The translations under genes were made by a program, and so were the position numbers. A DNA stretch of 45,455 nt from JAVBSN01 sp031547045 (lineage in GTDB: Bacteria; Bacillota; Clostridia; Lachnospirales; Lachnospiraceae). Positions 25,477-34,476 of the stretch are shown in pieces. How positions within the stretch are numbered: position 1 is the first letter of the stretch; each line of letters opens with the position of its first letter. Under the pieces are notes generated by a model. It was not told where the DNA came from. It did no database searches and was given only the letters and a program-made list of their open reading frames with translations. The stretch is from positions 1 through 45,455 of the forward strand of contig JAVBSN010000010.1 in NCBI GenBank assembly GCA_031547045.1. Reading direction: 5' to 3'.

Positions 25477-26943
25477 CTATGCCATTTCTATTTTTATTAC
25501 AACAGGGAAATCACTTGATACTTCCTTAGTAGTAAATTCAAGTCCTTCATCTGTTATCTCAAAGTCTATCTTTTCATCAAATCCAAGTACACTTACCTTA
25601 TCAATAATTCCATGAAATTCTGGAACATTTTGATTTGCTGACTTTTTAAGAGATGTAATTACTATTCTTCCATCTTCTGGATAATTCATTGAAAATGCAT
25701 ATATAGCACCATTATTTACAGTAAATCTATAATCTTCTCTTGTATATGTCTTTTCTTTGCCATCACCAAACTGACCTTCAACATCTTCTGTCGGACCCTC
25801 TTTTGCTTTTCGCCATACCTTACTGCCCTTTATAGCTTCGCCATTTACCTTCATCCAAACTCCCAAGTCTTCAAGGATCTTCTTATCTCCCTCTGGAATT
25901 GTACCGTCTGCCATAGGTCCAACATTTAGAAGTAAGTTTCCATTTTTACTAACAACATCTATTAGTGTAGCTATTACTTCATTACTACTCTTATACTCTA
26001 GAGTATCTGTATAGCACCATGAATTTCTAGCTACAGCAGTATCCGTCTGCCAAGGATATGCTTTAACATCTGCAAAAGCACCTCTTTCAATCTCAACAAT
26101 ACCTGTTCCAAACATCATAGCATCATGCTTATAGCATATTGCCACCTTCTTACCCCATTCTATTCCTCTATTATAGTAGTAGGCTGTAAGCTTTTTAAGG
26201 TATGGTTTAAATGCTTCATGCTGTATCCACCAGTCAAAATATAATAAGGCCGGCTTATAATTATCTATTACTTCACAAGTACGAATCAACCAATCATTTA
26301 AAAATTCTTCTGTTGGATAAGGCTCACTAAATAAATCCTGATTATCAGGCTCTGACATTGCTGGCCAATAGAAATCTCCTCTCTCCATTGGATCTTTTAT
26401 ATCACTATCGAATTCCTTGCCATGGCCCATAAAGAACCAATGCTCACCTCTATGTGAAGATGTGCAAAACACCATATTTTGTTTTTCAAAAGCAGTTTTC
26501 AGTTCACCTAATATATCCCTCTTAGGCCCCATTTCATAGGCATTCCAATGAGATATTTCACTTTTGTACATTTGAAATCCATCATGGTGCTCAGCTACAG
26601 GAAATGCATACTCTGCACCAGCTTCTTTAAATAAAGCAGCCCACTCATCAGGGTTGAATTTTTCTGCTGTGAACATTGGTATAAAATCCTTATATCCAAA
26701 ATCCTTTTGCTCACCAAAAGTCTTAACATGATGCTCAAATGCTGGCATTCCTTCTATGTACATATTTCTTGAATACCATTCATTTGAATTAGCAGGAACA
26801 CTATATAATCCCCAATGAATAAATATTCCAAATTTAGCTTTTGTAAACCAATCTGGCACTTGCCAATTTCCTATAGATGACCAATCAGGTGAATATGGTC
26901 CTTGTTCAATAACGTTTTCAATGCTTTCAAGATATTTTTGCAT
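25477..26943 (-). CDS. GH29 alpha-L-fucosidase
   Basis: A 488-residue cytoplasmic alpha-L-fucosidase; no signal peptide. GH29 blocks are WFTKAKFGIFIHWGLYSVPA, EWYSRNMY, EYAFPVAEHHDGFQMY and KRDILGEL. The nucleophile is D237 in LLYFDWW. The catalytic domain ends near residue 355 (NLLLNVGPMADGTIPEGD), followed by a beta-sandwich domain. The general acid/base is not conserved in position across this family and I cannot assign it. It is the third gene of its operon, 17 bases after the SGNH esterase. The likely substrate is fucose on xyloglucan side chains; host-glycan fucose is an alternative. Confidence 0.94.
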   Translation of the reverse strand: MQKYLESIENVIEQGPYSPDWSSIGNWQVPDWFTKAKFGIFIHWGLYSVPANSNEWYSRNMYIEGMPAFEHHVKTFGEQKDFGYKDFIPMFTAEKFNPDEWAALFKEAGAEYAFPVAEHHDGFQMYKSEISHWNAYEMGPKRDILGELKTAFEKQNMVFCTSSHRGEHWFFMGHGKEFDSDIKDPMERGDFYWPAMSEPDNQDLFSEPYPTEEFLNDWLIRTCEVIDNYKPALLYFDWWIQHEAFKPYLKKLTAYYYNRGIEWGKKVAICYKHDAMMFGTGIVEIERGAFADVKAYPWQTDTAVARNSWCYTDTLEYKSSNEVIATLIDVVSKNGNLLLNVGPMADGTIPEGDKKILEDLGVWMKVNGEAIKGSKVWRKAKEGPTEDVEGQFGDGKEKTYTREDYRFTVNNGAIYAFSMNYPEDGRIVITSLKKSANQNVPEFHGIIDKVSVLGFDEKIDFEITDEGLEFTTKEVSSDFPVVIKIEMA

Positions 26944-26960
26944 ACAGTATATACCTTTCT

Positions 26961-27614
26961 TTATCTATTCCAGTTAATTCCCATAGCATCAAGTAATGCT
27001 TTAGCAATAATTGCGTGTCCTTTATAATTAGGATGAACTCTATCAGAACTTAAATAATACTCATCTAAACTTTCCATAAATGTATCAATCTTACTTTGTA
27101 CGTCTACATATATTAATTCATGCTTATCAGCTAACCCTTTAGATATAGCAGCATATTCTACTGCTCTCTTTCTCATTGGCTGTTCCTTATTTGCATCCAT
27201 CATAAATGGACTAATTATAAACATTCCTTTTACAACTGGCTTTGTTTTAAGGATAATATCCTCTAAAGTGCTTCTATATATTTCTGGAGTAACTATATCT
27301 ATTCTCATAAGTTCTCCATCAAATTGTCTCCATACATCATTTATACCTATCATTATACTTACCCAAGAAGGATTAAAACTTAATACATCTCTATCCCATC
27401 TGGCTGCAAGATCTACAACAGTATTTCCACTTATTCCTCTGTTAATTACTGATACTTTATTTTCTGGATACATTGATGTTAGAAATGCATCAACTAAATT
27501 AACGTATCCATCGCCTTGTGACCCCCATCCTGCTGGTATTGCATTATAATCTCTTCCACAGTCTGTTACAGAATCTCCTGCCATAACAAATACATCATTC
27601 TTATCTAGTAGCAT
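26961..27614 (-). CDS. SGNH/GDSL-family esterase
   Basis: A 217-residue cytoplasmic esterase of the SGNH family. The four blocks are present: FVMAGDSVTDCG with S15, RGISGNT with G63, IGINDVW with N92, and SSDRVHPN with D191 and H194. It is likely a carbohydrate acetylesterase. It lies between transaldolase (12 bases) and the fucosidase (17 bases). In xyloglucan the galactose carries O-acetyl groups, so removal of those groups would fit the locus. Rhamnogalacturonan acetylesterases have a similar layout, so the exact substrate is open. Confidence 0.9.
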   Translation of the reverse strand: MLLDKNDVFVMAGDSVTDCGRDYNAIPAGWGSQGDGYVNLVDAFLTSMYPENKVSVINRGISGNTVVDLAARWDRDVLSFNPSWVSIMIGINDVWRQFDGELMRIDIVTPEIYRSTLEDIILKTKPVVKGMFIISPFMMDANKEQPMRKRAVEYAAISKGLADKHELIYVDVQSKIDTFMESLDEYYLSSDRVHPNYKGHAIIAKALLDAMGINWNR

Positions 27615-27626
27615 ATAATTATCCTC

Positions 27627-28280
27627 TTATTCTCCAAATACTTTTCTATAATCCTCTTTAAATTTTCCAATTCCTATATCAGTTAATGGGTGTTTTGTCA
27701 TCTGAACAATTACATCATAAGGTACTGTTGCAATATGAGCTCCTGCTAAAGCACAATCTGTTACATGAATAGGAGTTCTTACACTTGCGGCAATTATTTC
27801 TGTACTAATTCCTGATACATTAAATATATCAACTATTTGATGTATTAAATCAATACCATAAGTGCTTATGTCATCTAATCTTCCCAAGAATGGTGATACA
27901 TAAGTTGCACCTGCTCTTGCTGCAAGTAATGCTTGGTTGGCTGTAAATATTAATGTAACATTTGTCTTAATACCTTCAGACGATAATACTTTAACAGCCT
28001 TAAGACCTTCTATAGTCATAGGAATCTTAACAACCATATTAGGATGAAGCGCTGCTATTTCTCTTCCTTCAGCAATCATTCCATCAGCATCCTCTGTCGA
28101 TGCCTTAACTTCTCCACTTATTGCTCCATCTACTATTGAAGCTATTTCTCTTATTACCTCATTAAAGTCTCTTCCTGATTTGGCAATTAATGACGGATTA
28201 GTTGTAACTCCACATATTACTCCCATTTCATTTGCTTTCTTAATATCTTCTGTGTTTGCTGTGTCAATAAAAAATTTCAT
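27627..28280 (-). CDS. tal: Transaldolase, small FSA/TalC type
   Basis: A 217-residue TIM-barrel enzyme of the small transaldolase / fructose-6-phosphate aldolase group. The N-terminus MKFFIDTANTEDIKKANEMG, the block GVTTNPSLIAKSGRDF and Schiff-base lysine K85 in NMVVKIPMT are diagnostic. The C-terminus TDIGIGKFKEDY is typical. It is the first gene of the esterase-fucosidase-galactosidase-yesM operon, with GGAG before ATG. Transaldolase feeds pentose phosphates into glycolysis, so its presence suits breakdown of xylose released by the alpha-xylosidase. Whether it acts as transaldolase or aldolase cannot be told by eye. Confidence 0.93.
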   Translation of the reverse strand: MKFFIDTANTEDIKKANEMGVICGVTTNPSLIAKSGRDFNEVIREIASIVDGAISGEVKASTEDADGMIAEGREIAALHPNMVVKIPMTIEGLKAVKVLSSEGIKTNVTLIFTANQALLAARAGATYVSPFLGRLDDISTYGIDLIHQIVDIFNVSGISTEIIAASVRTPIHVTDCALAGAHIATVPYDVIVQMTKHPLTDIGIGKFKEDYRKVFGE

Positions 28281-28445
28281 TATATCTCTCCTTGCATATT
28301 GTTTTCTTATTTTTTATATATTTATAATGGTTATATATTATATTATCCCACTTTAGTTCATAGTATATCAGAAAATTTTTAATTAAAATATATAATAAAT
28401 TGGACACACTTTACTATATTTATTTTAGATATATATAGTAATAAA

Positions 28446-28470
28446 GAGTTTGCTCATTGAGCAAACCCTC
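28446..28470 (-). terminator. Terminator of the isochorismatase-family gene
   Basis: GTTTGCTC (28448-28455) and GAGCAAAC (28459-28466) form an eight-bp stem with a three-base loop, extended by AGAG/CTCT pairs, and followed on the minus strand by TTTATTAC. It lies 15 bases after the stop codon. The rest of the 204-base gap is AT-rich and must hold the transaldolase promoter, which I could not place. Confidence 0.85.
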
Positions 28471-28484
28471 TATAATTTTAAATT

Positions 28485-29018
28485 CTATATTATATTAATT
28501 TGGCACATTTTCATTGCTTCAAGTGCATTATTATGACTTTCAGGTGTAACTCCTGCACAACAACTGCTATCAACACTTACCTTAACCTCTGTTAAAAAAG
28601 TCTTTGCAATCATTGCATTTGAGATTACACATATGTCTGTACATAATCCAACCATCTCAATCTCTTCTACATCTTCATATATTCCATCACTTAAGTCCAT
28701 TGCATATTCACTTGAGCCAAACGTTAATTTCTCATATACAGTGCTATCTTCTGGATTAATAACTGCCTTAATCTCATCGCATATATCCCAACCAGCAGTT
28801 CCTTTTATACAATGCTCCACAGGAAGATTCTTACCTTCTTGGGTTTCAAGGTAATTCTTAAAATGAGTATCCTTAGTAAATACTATTTGACTACCAGCTT
28901 CTTGATATTCCTTTATTTTTCTAACTACATTAGGAACAATCTTAACTGCTTCTGGTGTACCTAATGCTCCTGTTATAAAATCGTTTTGCATATCTATTAC
29001 CATTAATAATTTTGACAT
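28485..29018 (-). CDS. Isochorismatase-family cysteine hydrolase, probable nicotinamidase
   Basis: A 177-residue cysteine hydrolase. The catalytic triad is visible: D9 in VIDMQNDF, K97 in VYEKLTFGS and C130 in VGLCTDICV. The metal-binding pair D50 and H52 in TKDTHF favours a nicotinamidase (PncA) rather than an isochorismatase, converting nicotinamide to nicotinate. A nicotinate phosphoribosyltransferase gene is 3.4 kb away (32396), which supports NAD salvage, although they are on opposite strands. AGGAGG precedes the ATG. Confidence 0.85.
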   Translation of the reverse strand: MSKLLMVIDMQNDFITGALGTPEAVKIVPNVVRKIKEYQEAGSQIVFTKDTHFKNYLETQEGKNLPVEHCIKGTAGWDICDEIKAVINPEDSTVYEKLTFGSSEYAMDLSDGIYEDVEEIEMVGLCTDICVISNAMIAKTFLTEVKVSVDSSCCAGVTPESHNNALEAMKMCQINII

Positions 29019-29064
29019 ATGTTTGCCTCCTATTAATATATATTAATAACTTACACCTTATTAC

Positions 29065-31497
29065 TTAATTAGATTCCTCTAACATTATTTCATCAATTTC
29101 TGCTATAACACTATCATACTCAAACAGTAAAATATCCTCTCTCATTTTAAGGAATATTCCTCCATCTGGTAATTTATCTGTTACCTTCTCCATTGCTGAA
29201 ACATCAAAATTCTCAATTGCTTCCTTTAGCATCAGCAACTGTTCTTTATAATCAGATACTACTATATCTTCATTAGATTTTATCAAGTAAGGTTCGGCAT
29301 TTTCTATTAGACTCTGTAGCATAGCTAAATATTCATCCGTGTTCTCTTCTATATATTGAATATTATTTTCATGTCCTGCCTTCTCAAGAGAATGTGCCAA
29401 TTCGGATATTTCCTTTGCACCAATACTTGCTGATGCACTTTTCAATGCATGCACATATGTCGTATAGAGCTTAATATCTCCGTTTTCTTTACATTCCTTA
29501 ATCTGTATAATTTTTTGTTTTGCATCTTTTATAAATATTGCTAATATAGATAAATACTCATTAGTATCACCACCAGTTCTTTGTATACCTTCAACTAAAT
29601 CAATACCTTGTATTGTATATCCTAAATTAGTCTCAACACTATCTGTTTGTTCATCTTCATCTGTTATTATAATTTTATCCTCAGAAAGCCATTTTTCAAG
29701 TATTGCATTTAACTTTGGCATTTCAATAGGTTTTGACAATATATCATTCATTCCACAACCCAAAAACTTCTCTACTACCCCTGTTACAGCATTGGCTGTA
29801 AGCGCTATAATTATTAAATCTTTATATCCCTTTTCACGAATCTTTTCCGTTACTTCAATACCATCCATTTCAGGCATCATATGATCCATAAATACAATAT
29901 CATATTTATTTTTCTCAATTTTATTAATAGCTTCTCTACCTGATAAAGCTGTTTCAACTTGAACTTCATAAATCGACAACAATCCTGCAGCAACCTTTAT
30001 GTTTGTTTCAACATCATCTACAACCAAAATCTTAGCTGTAGGTGCGGTAAATTTACCACTAAACACATCTGCTATTTGTTTATTCACATCAAATTTGAAC
30101 GGTAAATACTCTATTACTTTCTGCTTAATAGTTACTTCAAATTCAGAACCCTTACCATACTCACTTCGTACCACAATATCACCGTCCATCATATTAGCAA
30201 GCTTTTTAGATATGGCAAGTCCCAATCCTGTTCCCTGAATACCTTTAGTTGTTAATCTATCCACCTGAGTAAATTCTTCAAAAAGTGCATCTATATCTTC
30301 TTGCTTTATTCCTATTCCTGTATCAGATATGATTATAGTTAGATATGCATACTCATCCTCGATAGTGCAACTAATTTTTAAACGCACTTCACCCTCTTGG
30401 GTAAATTTCACTGCATTACTTAAAAGATTTAATATTATCTGTCTTAACCTGACCTCATCCCCTAACAATAAACTTGGCAAATCCTCTGACACATCAACTA
30501 CAAAATCTACTGGTTTTTGGGATATGTTAACTGTAGTTATTGTGTAAACATCATTTATTAGCGATTCGAAATAGTATTCATCATATATAAGTTCAAGTTT
30601 CCCTGATTCAATTTTTGATATATCAAGAATATCATTAATAATTGCTAGCAAATTATTGCTCGCCTGTTTAATTGACATTGCATTTTCATAAACATCATTA
30701 GGTAACTCTTCTCGTAAAATAAGCTCTGACAATCCTATAATTGCATTCATTGGCGTTCTTATTTCATGAGACATATTTGCTAAAAATTCTGACTTCTGTT
30801 TAGATGCCATTTCTGCAAGTTCTCTCTTATTACGCTCTTTTAATGCATCCACTCTAATAATAAATAAATATGTAAACAGTTCAGCACAAAATGTTAATGG
30901 AAAAACTAACCTTGAACCATCTACAATATAATCTATTGCAGAACCAAATGAACACGGAAACAAGTAAAGCATAAACAAAATCAAATCACGCTTACTTATC
31001 CTCTTTCTATTTACTATAAGTAATACTATGGATAATACTCCTGGGAAATATGACATAACAAGTCTGACGATAATTAAAGTTCCTCGATGATACATATTAT
31101 TTTCATCAATGTAGAAATAAAAGCCTGTGTTGATATTCACACACAACAATATAAGTACTATCAACTCAGCCACAATAGTAAATATCATCATTCTTTTTAG
31201 AAGATTTTTATCTCTATCAACATAATAGAACACAAAAATCATTGCTGAATAGTATAACAGTGGCTGTAGCAACATGAATATAAAATTTAATATATTCAGC
31301 GCATAGTAAATGTTACTTCCACTAATCCCCTCTAAATAATCATGACCCATTTCTGTTATTATCAATACTAATGTGATTATTAATGTAACACTAAATATTT
31401 TTCTTAAATTTTTATTGGTATATTTATTCTGATGATAATGAATCAACAATATAATTATCCCGAGTATTTCTGCAAAAAACACATTTATCGTATTCAT
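29065..31497 (-). CDS. Hybrid sensor histidine kinase with receiver and HPt domains
   Basis: A multidomain phosphorelay kinase of about 810 residues. The first 210 residues hold roughly six to seven hydrophobic segments with short loops and no large extracellular domain. A HisKA domain follows, with His in NMSHEIRTPMNAIIG, then HATPase_c with NLLSNAVKFT, DTGIGI and GTGLGLAIS. Next is a receiver domain with VDD and phosphoacceptor Asp in IVFMDHMMPEMDG, and finally an HPt domain with His in YVHALKSASASIG. The start at 31497 was preferred over the in-frame ATG at 31509 because a GGGGA lies just upstream. There is no adjacent output regulator, so the HPt must pass the phosphate elsewhere, or the kinase reports to a diguanylate or other partner. 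Confidence 0.9.
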   Translation of the reverse strand: MNTINVFFAEILGIIILLIHYHQNKYTNKNLRKIFSVTLIITLVLIITEMGHDYLEGISGSNIYYALNILNFIFMLLQPLLYYSAMIFVFYYVDRDKNLLKRMMIFTIVAELIVLILLCVNINTGFYFYIDENNMYHRGTLIIVRLVMSYFPGVLSIVLLIVNRKRISKRDLILFMLYLFPCSFGSAIDYIVDGSRLVFPLTFCAELFTYLFIIRVDALKERNKRELAEMASKQKSEFLANMSHEIRTPMNAIIGLSELILREELPNDVYENAMSIKQASNNLLAIINDILDISKIESGKLELIYDEYYFESLINDVYTITTVNISQKPVDFVVDVSEDLPSLLLGDEVRLRQIILNLLSNAVKFTQEGEVRLKISCTIEDEYAYLTIIISDTGIGIKQEDIDALFEEFTQVDRLTTKGIQGTGLGLAISKKLANMMDGDIVVRSEYGKGSEFEVTIKQKVIEYLPFKFDVNKQIADVFSGKFTAPTAKILVVDDVETNIKVAAGLLSIYEVQVETALSGREAINKIEKNKYDIVFMDHMMPEMDGIEVTEKIREKGYKDLIIIALTANAVTGVVEKFLGCGMNDILSKPIEMPKLNAILEKWLSEDKIIITDEDEQTDSVETNLGYTIQGIDLVEGIQRTGGDTNEYLSILAIFIKDAKQKIIQIKECKENGDIKLYTTYVHALKSASASIGAKEISELAHSLEKAGHENNIQYIEENTDEYLAMLQSLIENAEPYLIKSNEDIVVSDYKEQLLMLKEAIENFDVSAMEKVTDKLPDGGIFLKMREDILLFEYDSVIAEIDEIMLEESN

Positions 31498-31731
31498 CCG
31501 ATTCCCCATTCTCTATAATGTATTCTTTAATACATATACTTTTTATAAGTTTGCCATAAATCATAATTATTATCAAGCATTTTCACTGGCTATTAACCAC
31601 CATTACAAATTACTATAACCATAATTTTTATTAGCATTTTATATACCAGAGAATCTTCTTCATATCTTATGTATATTTTTGTTCTTAACTGGGAAGTATT
31701 CAGTTATAAAAAATTTTTGGAGGTAATTATT

Positions 31732-32208
31732 ATGGTTTTAACACAAAAGGAAACAACTTTATTAAATGACATTAAGACTCAGGAGCAATTATGTGTAGAT
31801 AAATATACTCACTATTCAGATTCTGCTATCGACCCTGAGCTATCTCAATTATTTACTGACATAGCAAATCGTGAAAGACAACATTTAGACACTATCAATA
31901 CTATTCTTGGTGGTACCGTTCCTTCTATGAATGCTGGTGGACAAGGTCAATCTCAAAATCAAAATTCTTCTAATTGCGAGGGTAAATATGCTCCATTAGG
32001 TAATTCTGAAGATAAGACTCATGATAAATATTTATGTGACGATAGCCTTGCTACAGAAAAACACGCTTCTTCAACATACAACACAAGTATTTTTGAATTT
32101 ACTAACGACCAACTTCGTGATGTTCTAAATCATCTTCAAAAGGAAGAGCAAGAACACGGCAAGCAAATATATGATTATATGAGCAAAAATGGTATGTATG
32201 GAAATTAA
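31732..32208 (+). CDS. Ferritin-like spore coat protein (CotF type)
   Basis: A 158-residue protein with two ferritin-like helical pairs (residues 5-60 and 103-155) joined by a Gln/Asn/Gly-rich loop (GGQGQSQNQNSS). The helices carry the spacing EQLCVDKYTHYSDSAIDPEL, RERQHLDTI and KEEQEHGKQIYDYM, as in CotF-type spore coat proteins of Clostridia. ATG 31732 follows GGAGG by eight bases; the frame is open further upstream to 31669 but without a start signal. It indicates that the organism belongs to a spore-forming lineage. No sporulation promoter could be assigned with confidence. Confidence 0.85.
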   Translation: MVLTQKETTLLNDIKTQEQLCVDKYTHYSDSAIDPELSQLFTDIANRERQHLDTINTILGGTVPSMNAGGQGQSQNQNSSNCEGKYAPLGNSEDKTHDKYLCDDSLATEKHASSTYNTSIFEFTNDQLRDVLNHLQKEEQEHGKQIYDYMSKNGMYGN

Positions 32209-32230
32209 GAATTAATATAATTAATCAACT

Positions 32231-32300
32231 AACGAGCTGTTTGTAACGATATACTTACTATAACTTAGGAATATATTGTTTTCATTACAGCTCGTTTTAT
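32231..32300 (+). terminator. Terminator of the coat-protein gene
   Basis: AACGAGCTGT (32231-32240) pairs with ACAGCTCGTT (32287-32296); inner AACGATATA/TATATTGTT pairs extend the stem. TTTTAT follows. Confidence 0.8.
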
Positions 32301-32395
32301 ATTTTATGTAATATCTAGAATTATTTTTTGATATATGGTACACTACTCTGAAATGATTTATTTATAATACTTTTTAACAATTGGAGGATAAGAAA

Positions 32396-33856
32396 ATGTC
32401 TAGTCGTAACTTGACACTTCTTACAGATTTGTATGAACTTACAATGATGCAAGGATATTTTAAAGAACAAAACAATGATGTTGTTGTATTTGACGTTTTT
32501 TATAGAAAAAACCCATCTGGTAGTGGTTATTCAATAACTGCTGGTTTACAACAAGTAATAGAATATGTTAAAAGTCTATCTTTTTCTTATGAAGATATAG
32601 ATTATTTAAGAGGTCTTGGTATATTTGAAGCTGACTTTCTAGAGTATTTAGCCGGATTTCATTTTACAGGAGATATATACGCTATTCCCGAAGGAACTGT
32701 TGTGTTCCCTAAAGAACCTCTTGTAAAAGTTATTGCTCCTATTATGGAAGCACAATTAGTAGAGACTGCTATATTAAATATAATTAATCATCAAAGTCTA
32801 ATTGCTACAAAAGCATCAAGAGTATGCTATGCTGCAAAAGGTGACGGAGTTATGGAATTTGGACTAAGACGTGCTCAGGGCCCAGATGCTGGTACTCTAG
32901 GTGCAAGAGCTGCTATGATTGGTGGTTGTGTCGGTACTTCTAATGTATTATGTGGCCAAACATTTGATGTTCCAGTTAAAGGAACTCATGCTCATAGTTG
33001 GATTATGAGTTTCGGTGATGAATATTCTGCTTTTAAAGCATATGCCAATATGTACCCAGAATCTTGCATTTTATTAGTTGATACATATAATACTCTAAAA
33101 TCTGGTGTTCCAAATGCAATTAAAATATTCCATGAGATGAAGGCTTCTCCTATTAAGCCAAAATTCTTAGGCATTAGACTTGATAGTGGTGACTTAGCTT
33201 ATCTTTCTAAAAAAGCACGTAAGATGCTTGATGATGCTGGTCTTCCTGAAGTTGTTATCTCTGCATCTTCCGATTTGGACGAATACTTAATAGACAGTTT
33301 AAAGACACAAGGTGCTACTATTACATCTTGGGGTGTTGGAACTAATCTTATTACCTCTGCTGATTGCCCTGCTTTTGGTGGTGTATATAAACTTGCTGCT
33401 GTTAAAAGTCCAAATGCAGAAGAATTCACTGCTAAAATTAAAATATCAGAGAACCCTGTTAAGATAACTAACCCAGGAAATAAAACCGTATTTCGTATAT
33501 ATGATAAAGAAACACACAAACTTAAGGCAGATTTAATTTCACTAGTTGGTGAAACATATGATGAAAACGAGGATTTAGAAATATTTGATCCTATTGACAC
33601 TTGGAAACGTTCGACTCTAGAAGCAGGAACTTACACTATAAGAGAAATCTTAGTTCCTGTATTTATAAAAGGACAATGCCTATATGAATCTCCAAAAACA
33701 ATGGATATAAGAGATTACTGCGCTGAAGAACTTAATACTTTATGGGATGAAACAAGACGTCTTGTAAATCCACAAGAAGTATATGTAGACCTTTCTCAGC
33801 CATTATATGACCTTAAGTTACAATTACTTAATGAGAAAAATAAGAAGAACAAGTAG
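32396..33856 (+). CDS. pncB: Nicotinate phosphoribosyltransferase
   Basis: A 486-residue cytoplasmic enzyme that joins nicotinate to phosphoribosyl pyrophosphate, using ATP, in the Preiss-Handler NAD salvage route. Family blocks are LLTDLYELTMMQGYF at the N-terminus, EFGLRRAQGPDAG, the active-site His region VKGTHAHSWIMSFGDE, and IRLDSGDLAYLSKKARKMLD. The start is ATG 32396, with GGAGG seven bases upstream; the upstream TTG is part of that site. It is monocistronic, with terminators on both sides. The nearby pncA-like gene would supply its substrate. Confidence 0.95.
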   Translation: MSSRNLTLLTDLYELTMMQGYFKEQNNDVVVFDVFYRKNPSGSGYSITAGLQQVIEYVKSLSFSYEDIDYLRGLGIFEADFLEYLAGFHFTGDIYAIPEGTVVFPKEPLVKVIAPIMEAQLVETAILNIINHQSLIATKASRVCYAAKGDGVMEFGLRRAQGPDAGTLGARAAMIGGCVGTSNVLCGQTFDVPVKGTHAHSWIMSFGDEYSAFKAYANMYPESCILLVDTYNTLKSGVPNAIKIFHEMKASPIKPKFLGIRLDSGDLAYLSKKARKMLDDAGLPEVVISASSDLDEYLIDSLKTQGATITSWGVGTNLITSADCPAFGGVYKLAAVKSPNAEEFTAKIKISENPVKITNPGNKTVFRIYDKETHKLKADLISLVGETYDENEDLEIFDPIDTWKRSTLEAGTYTIREILVPVFIKGQCLYESPKTMDIRDYCAEELNTLWDETRRLVNPQEVYVDLSQPLYDLKLQLLNEKNKKNK

Positions 33857-33868
33857 CATACAAATAAT

Positions 33869-33908
33869 AAAAGGCAATCTAGATATCAATATCCTGATTG
33901 CCTTTTAT
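33869..33908. terminator. Bidirectional terminator after pncB
   Basis: AAAAGGCAATC (33869-33879) and GATTGCCTTTT (33896-33906) form an 11-bp stem, with GATAT/ATATC pairs further in. T-runs lie on both strands. It sits between convergent pncB and the DUF4870 gene. Confidence 0.9.
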
Positions 33909-33931
33909 TTATGTAGATTATTCTCGCATTC

Positions 33932-34207
33932 TTATTTGAAGATTAATTGAATACCACCAACCATAGGTGCTGGTTTCTCTTCTTCATTCATAGAATTAAT
34001 AATACCCATAATCTCAAATATACATATTACTATAAGCCATATTTGACCAATACATGGTACTATACCTAAAATTGCAAATAATCCAAGAACTAATCCTTGA
34101 TTTAAATGGAATTGTGATAATGAGCTCTCCTTGTCACCAAAGAAATATGCTATTAAAAAACCAACAATACCAAAGTGAGCGATAACTGATGTTACTTTTG
34201 CGTCCAT
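33932..34207 (-). CDS. DUF4870-type small membrane protein
   Basis: A 91-residue membrane protein with three hydrophobic segments (about 5-22, 37-55 and 56-73). The pattern GDKESSLSQFHLNQGLVLGL followed by a cytosolic tail EEEKPAPMVGG matches DUF4870/Tic20-like proteins of Firmicutes. Function is unknown. AGGAGG precedes the start codon. It stands alone between a terminator and the malQ promoter region. Confidence 0.85.
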   Translation of the reverse strand: MDAKVTSVIAHFGIVGFLIAYFFGDKESSLSQFHLNQGLVLGLFAILGIVPCIGQIWLIVICIFEIMGIINSMNEEEKPAPMVGGIQLIFK

Positions 34208-34371
34208 TTTGAATCCTCCTACTTTTTTATATAAAATACTATACAGAGAAAGTCCTATTTTGTCAAGAAAAAGCCTCCTTTCTTAAGTTATAATATTTGC
34301 AAGATACACTCTGGTATTATTTCATTTTTAGCACAATATACTTATATATGCGTCTTCTTACACTCTTTCCC

Positions 34372-34400
34372 TTGTAAAAAATCATGCAATTATGTATAAT
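34372..34400 (+). promoter_or_regulatory. malQ promoter
   Basis: TTGTAA (34372-34377) and TATAAT (34395-34400) with a 17-base spacer, 76 bases before the malQ start codon. Between them and the gene, GTGTATTTATAC and repeated ACACA motifs form a possible dyad. The rest of the 269-base gap shows nothing clear. Confidence 0.75.
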
Positions 34401-34476
34401 AAAAATGTTGTGTATTTATACAAAACACACATTTTCGTTAAATTTCTAGTTAATTTGACTTTAGGAGGATACATTT

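Noticed and set aside
31510..31731. Sporulation sigma-factor promoter before the coat-protein gene
   Set aside because: CATAT-type motifs are present but AT-rich sequence produces them by chance; no paired -35 element.
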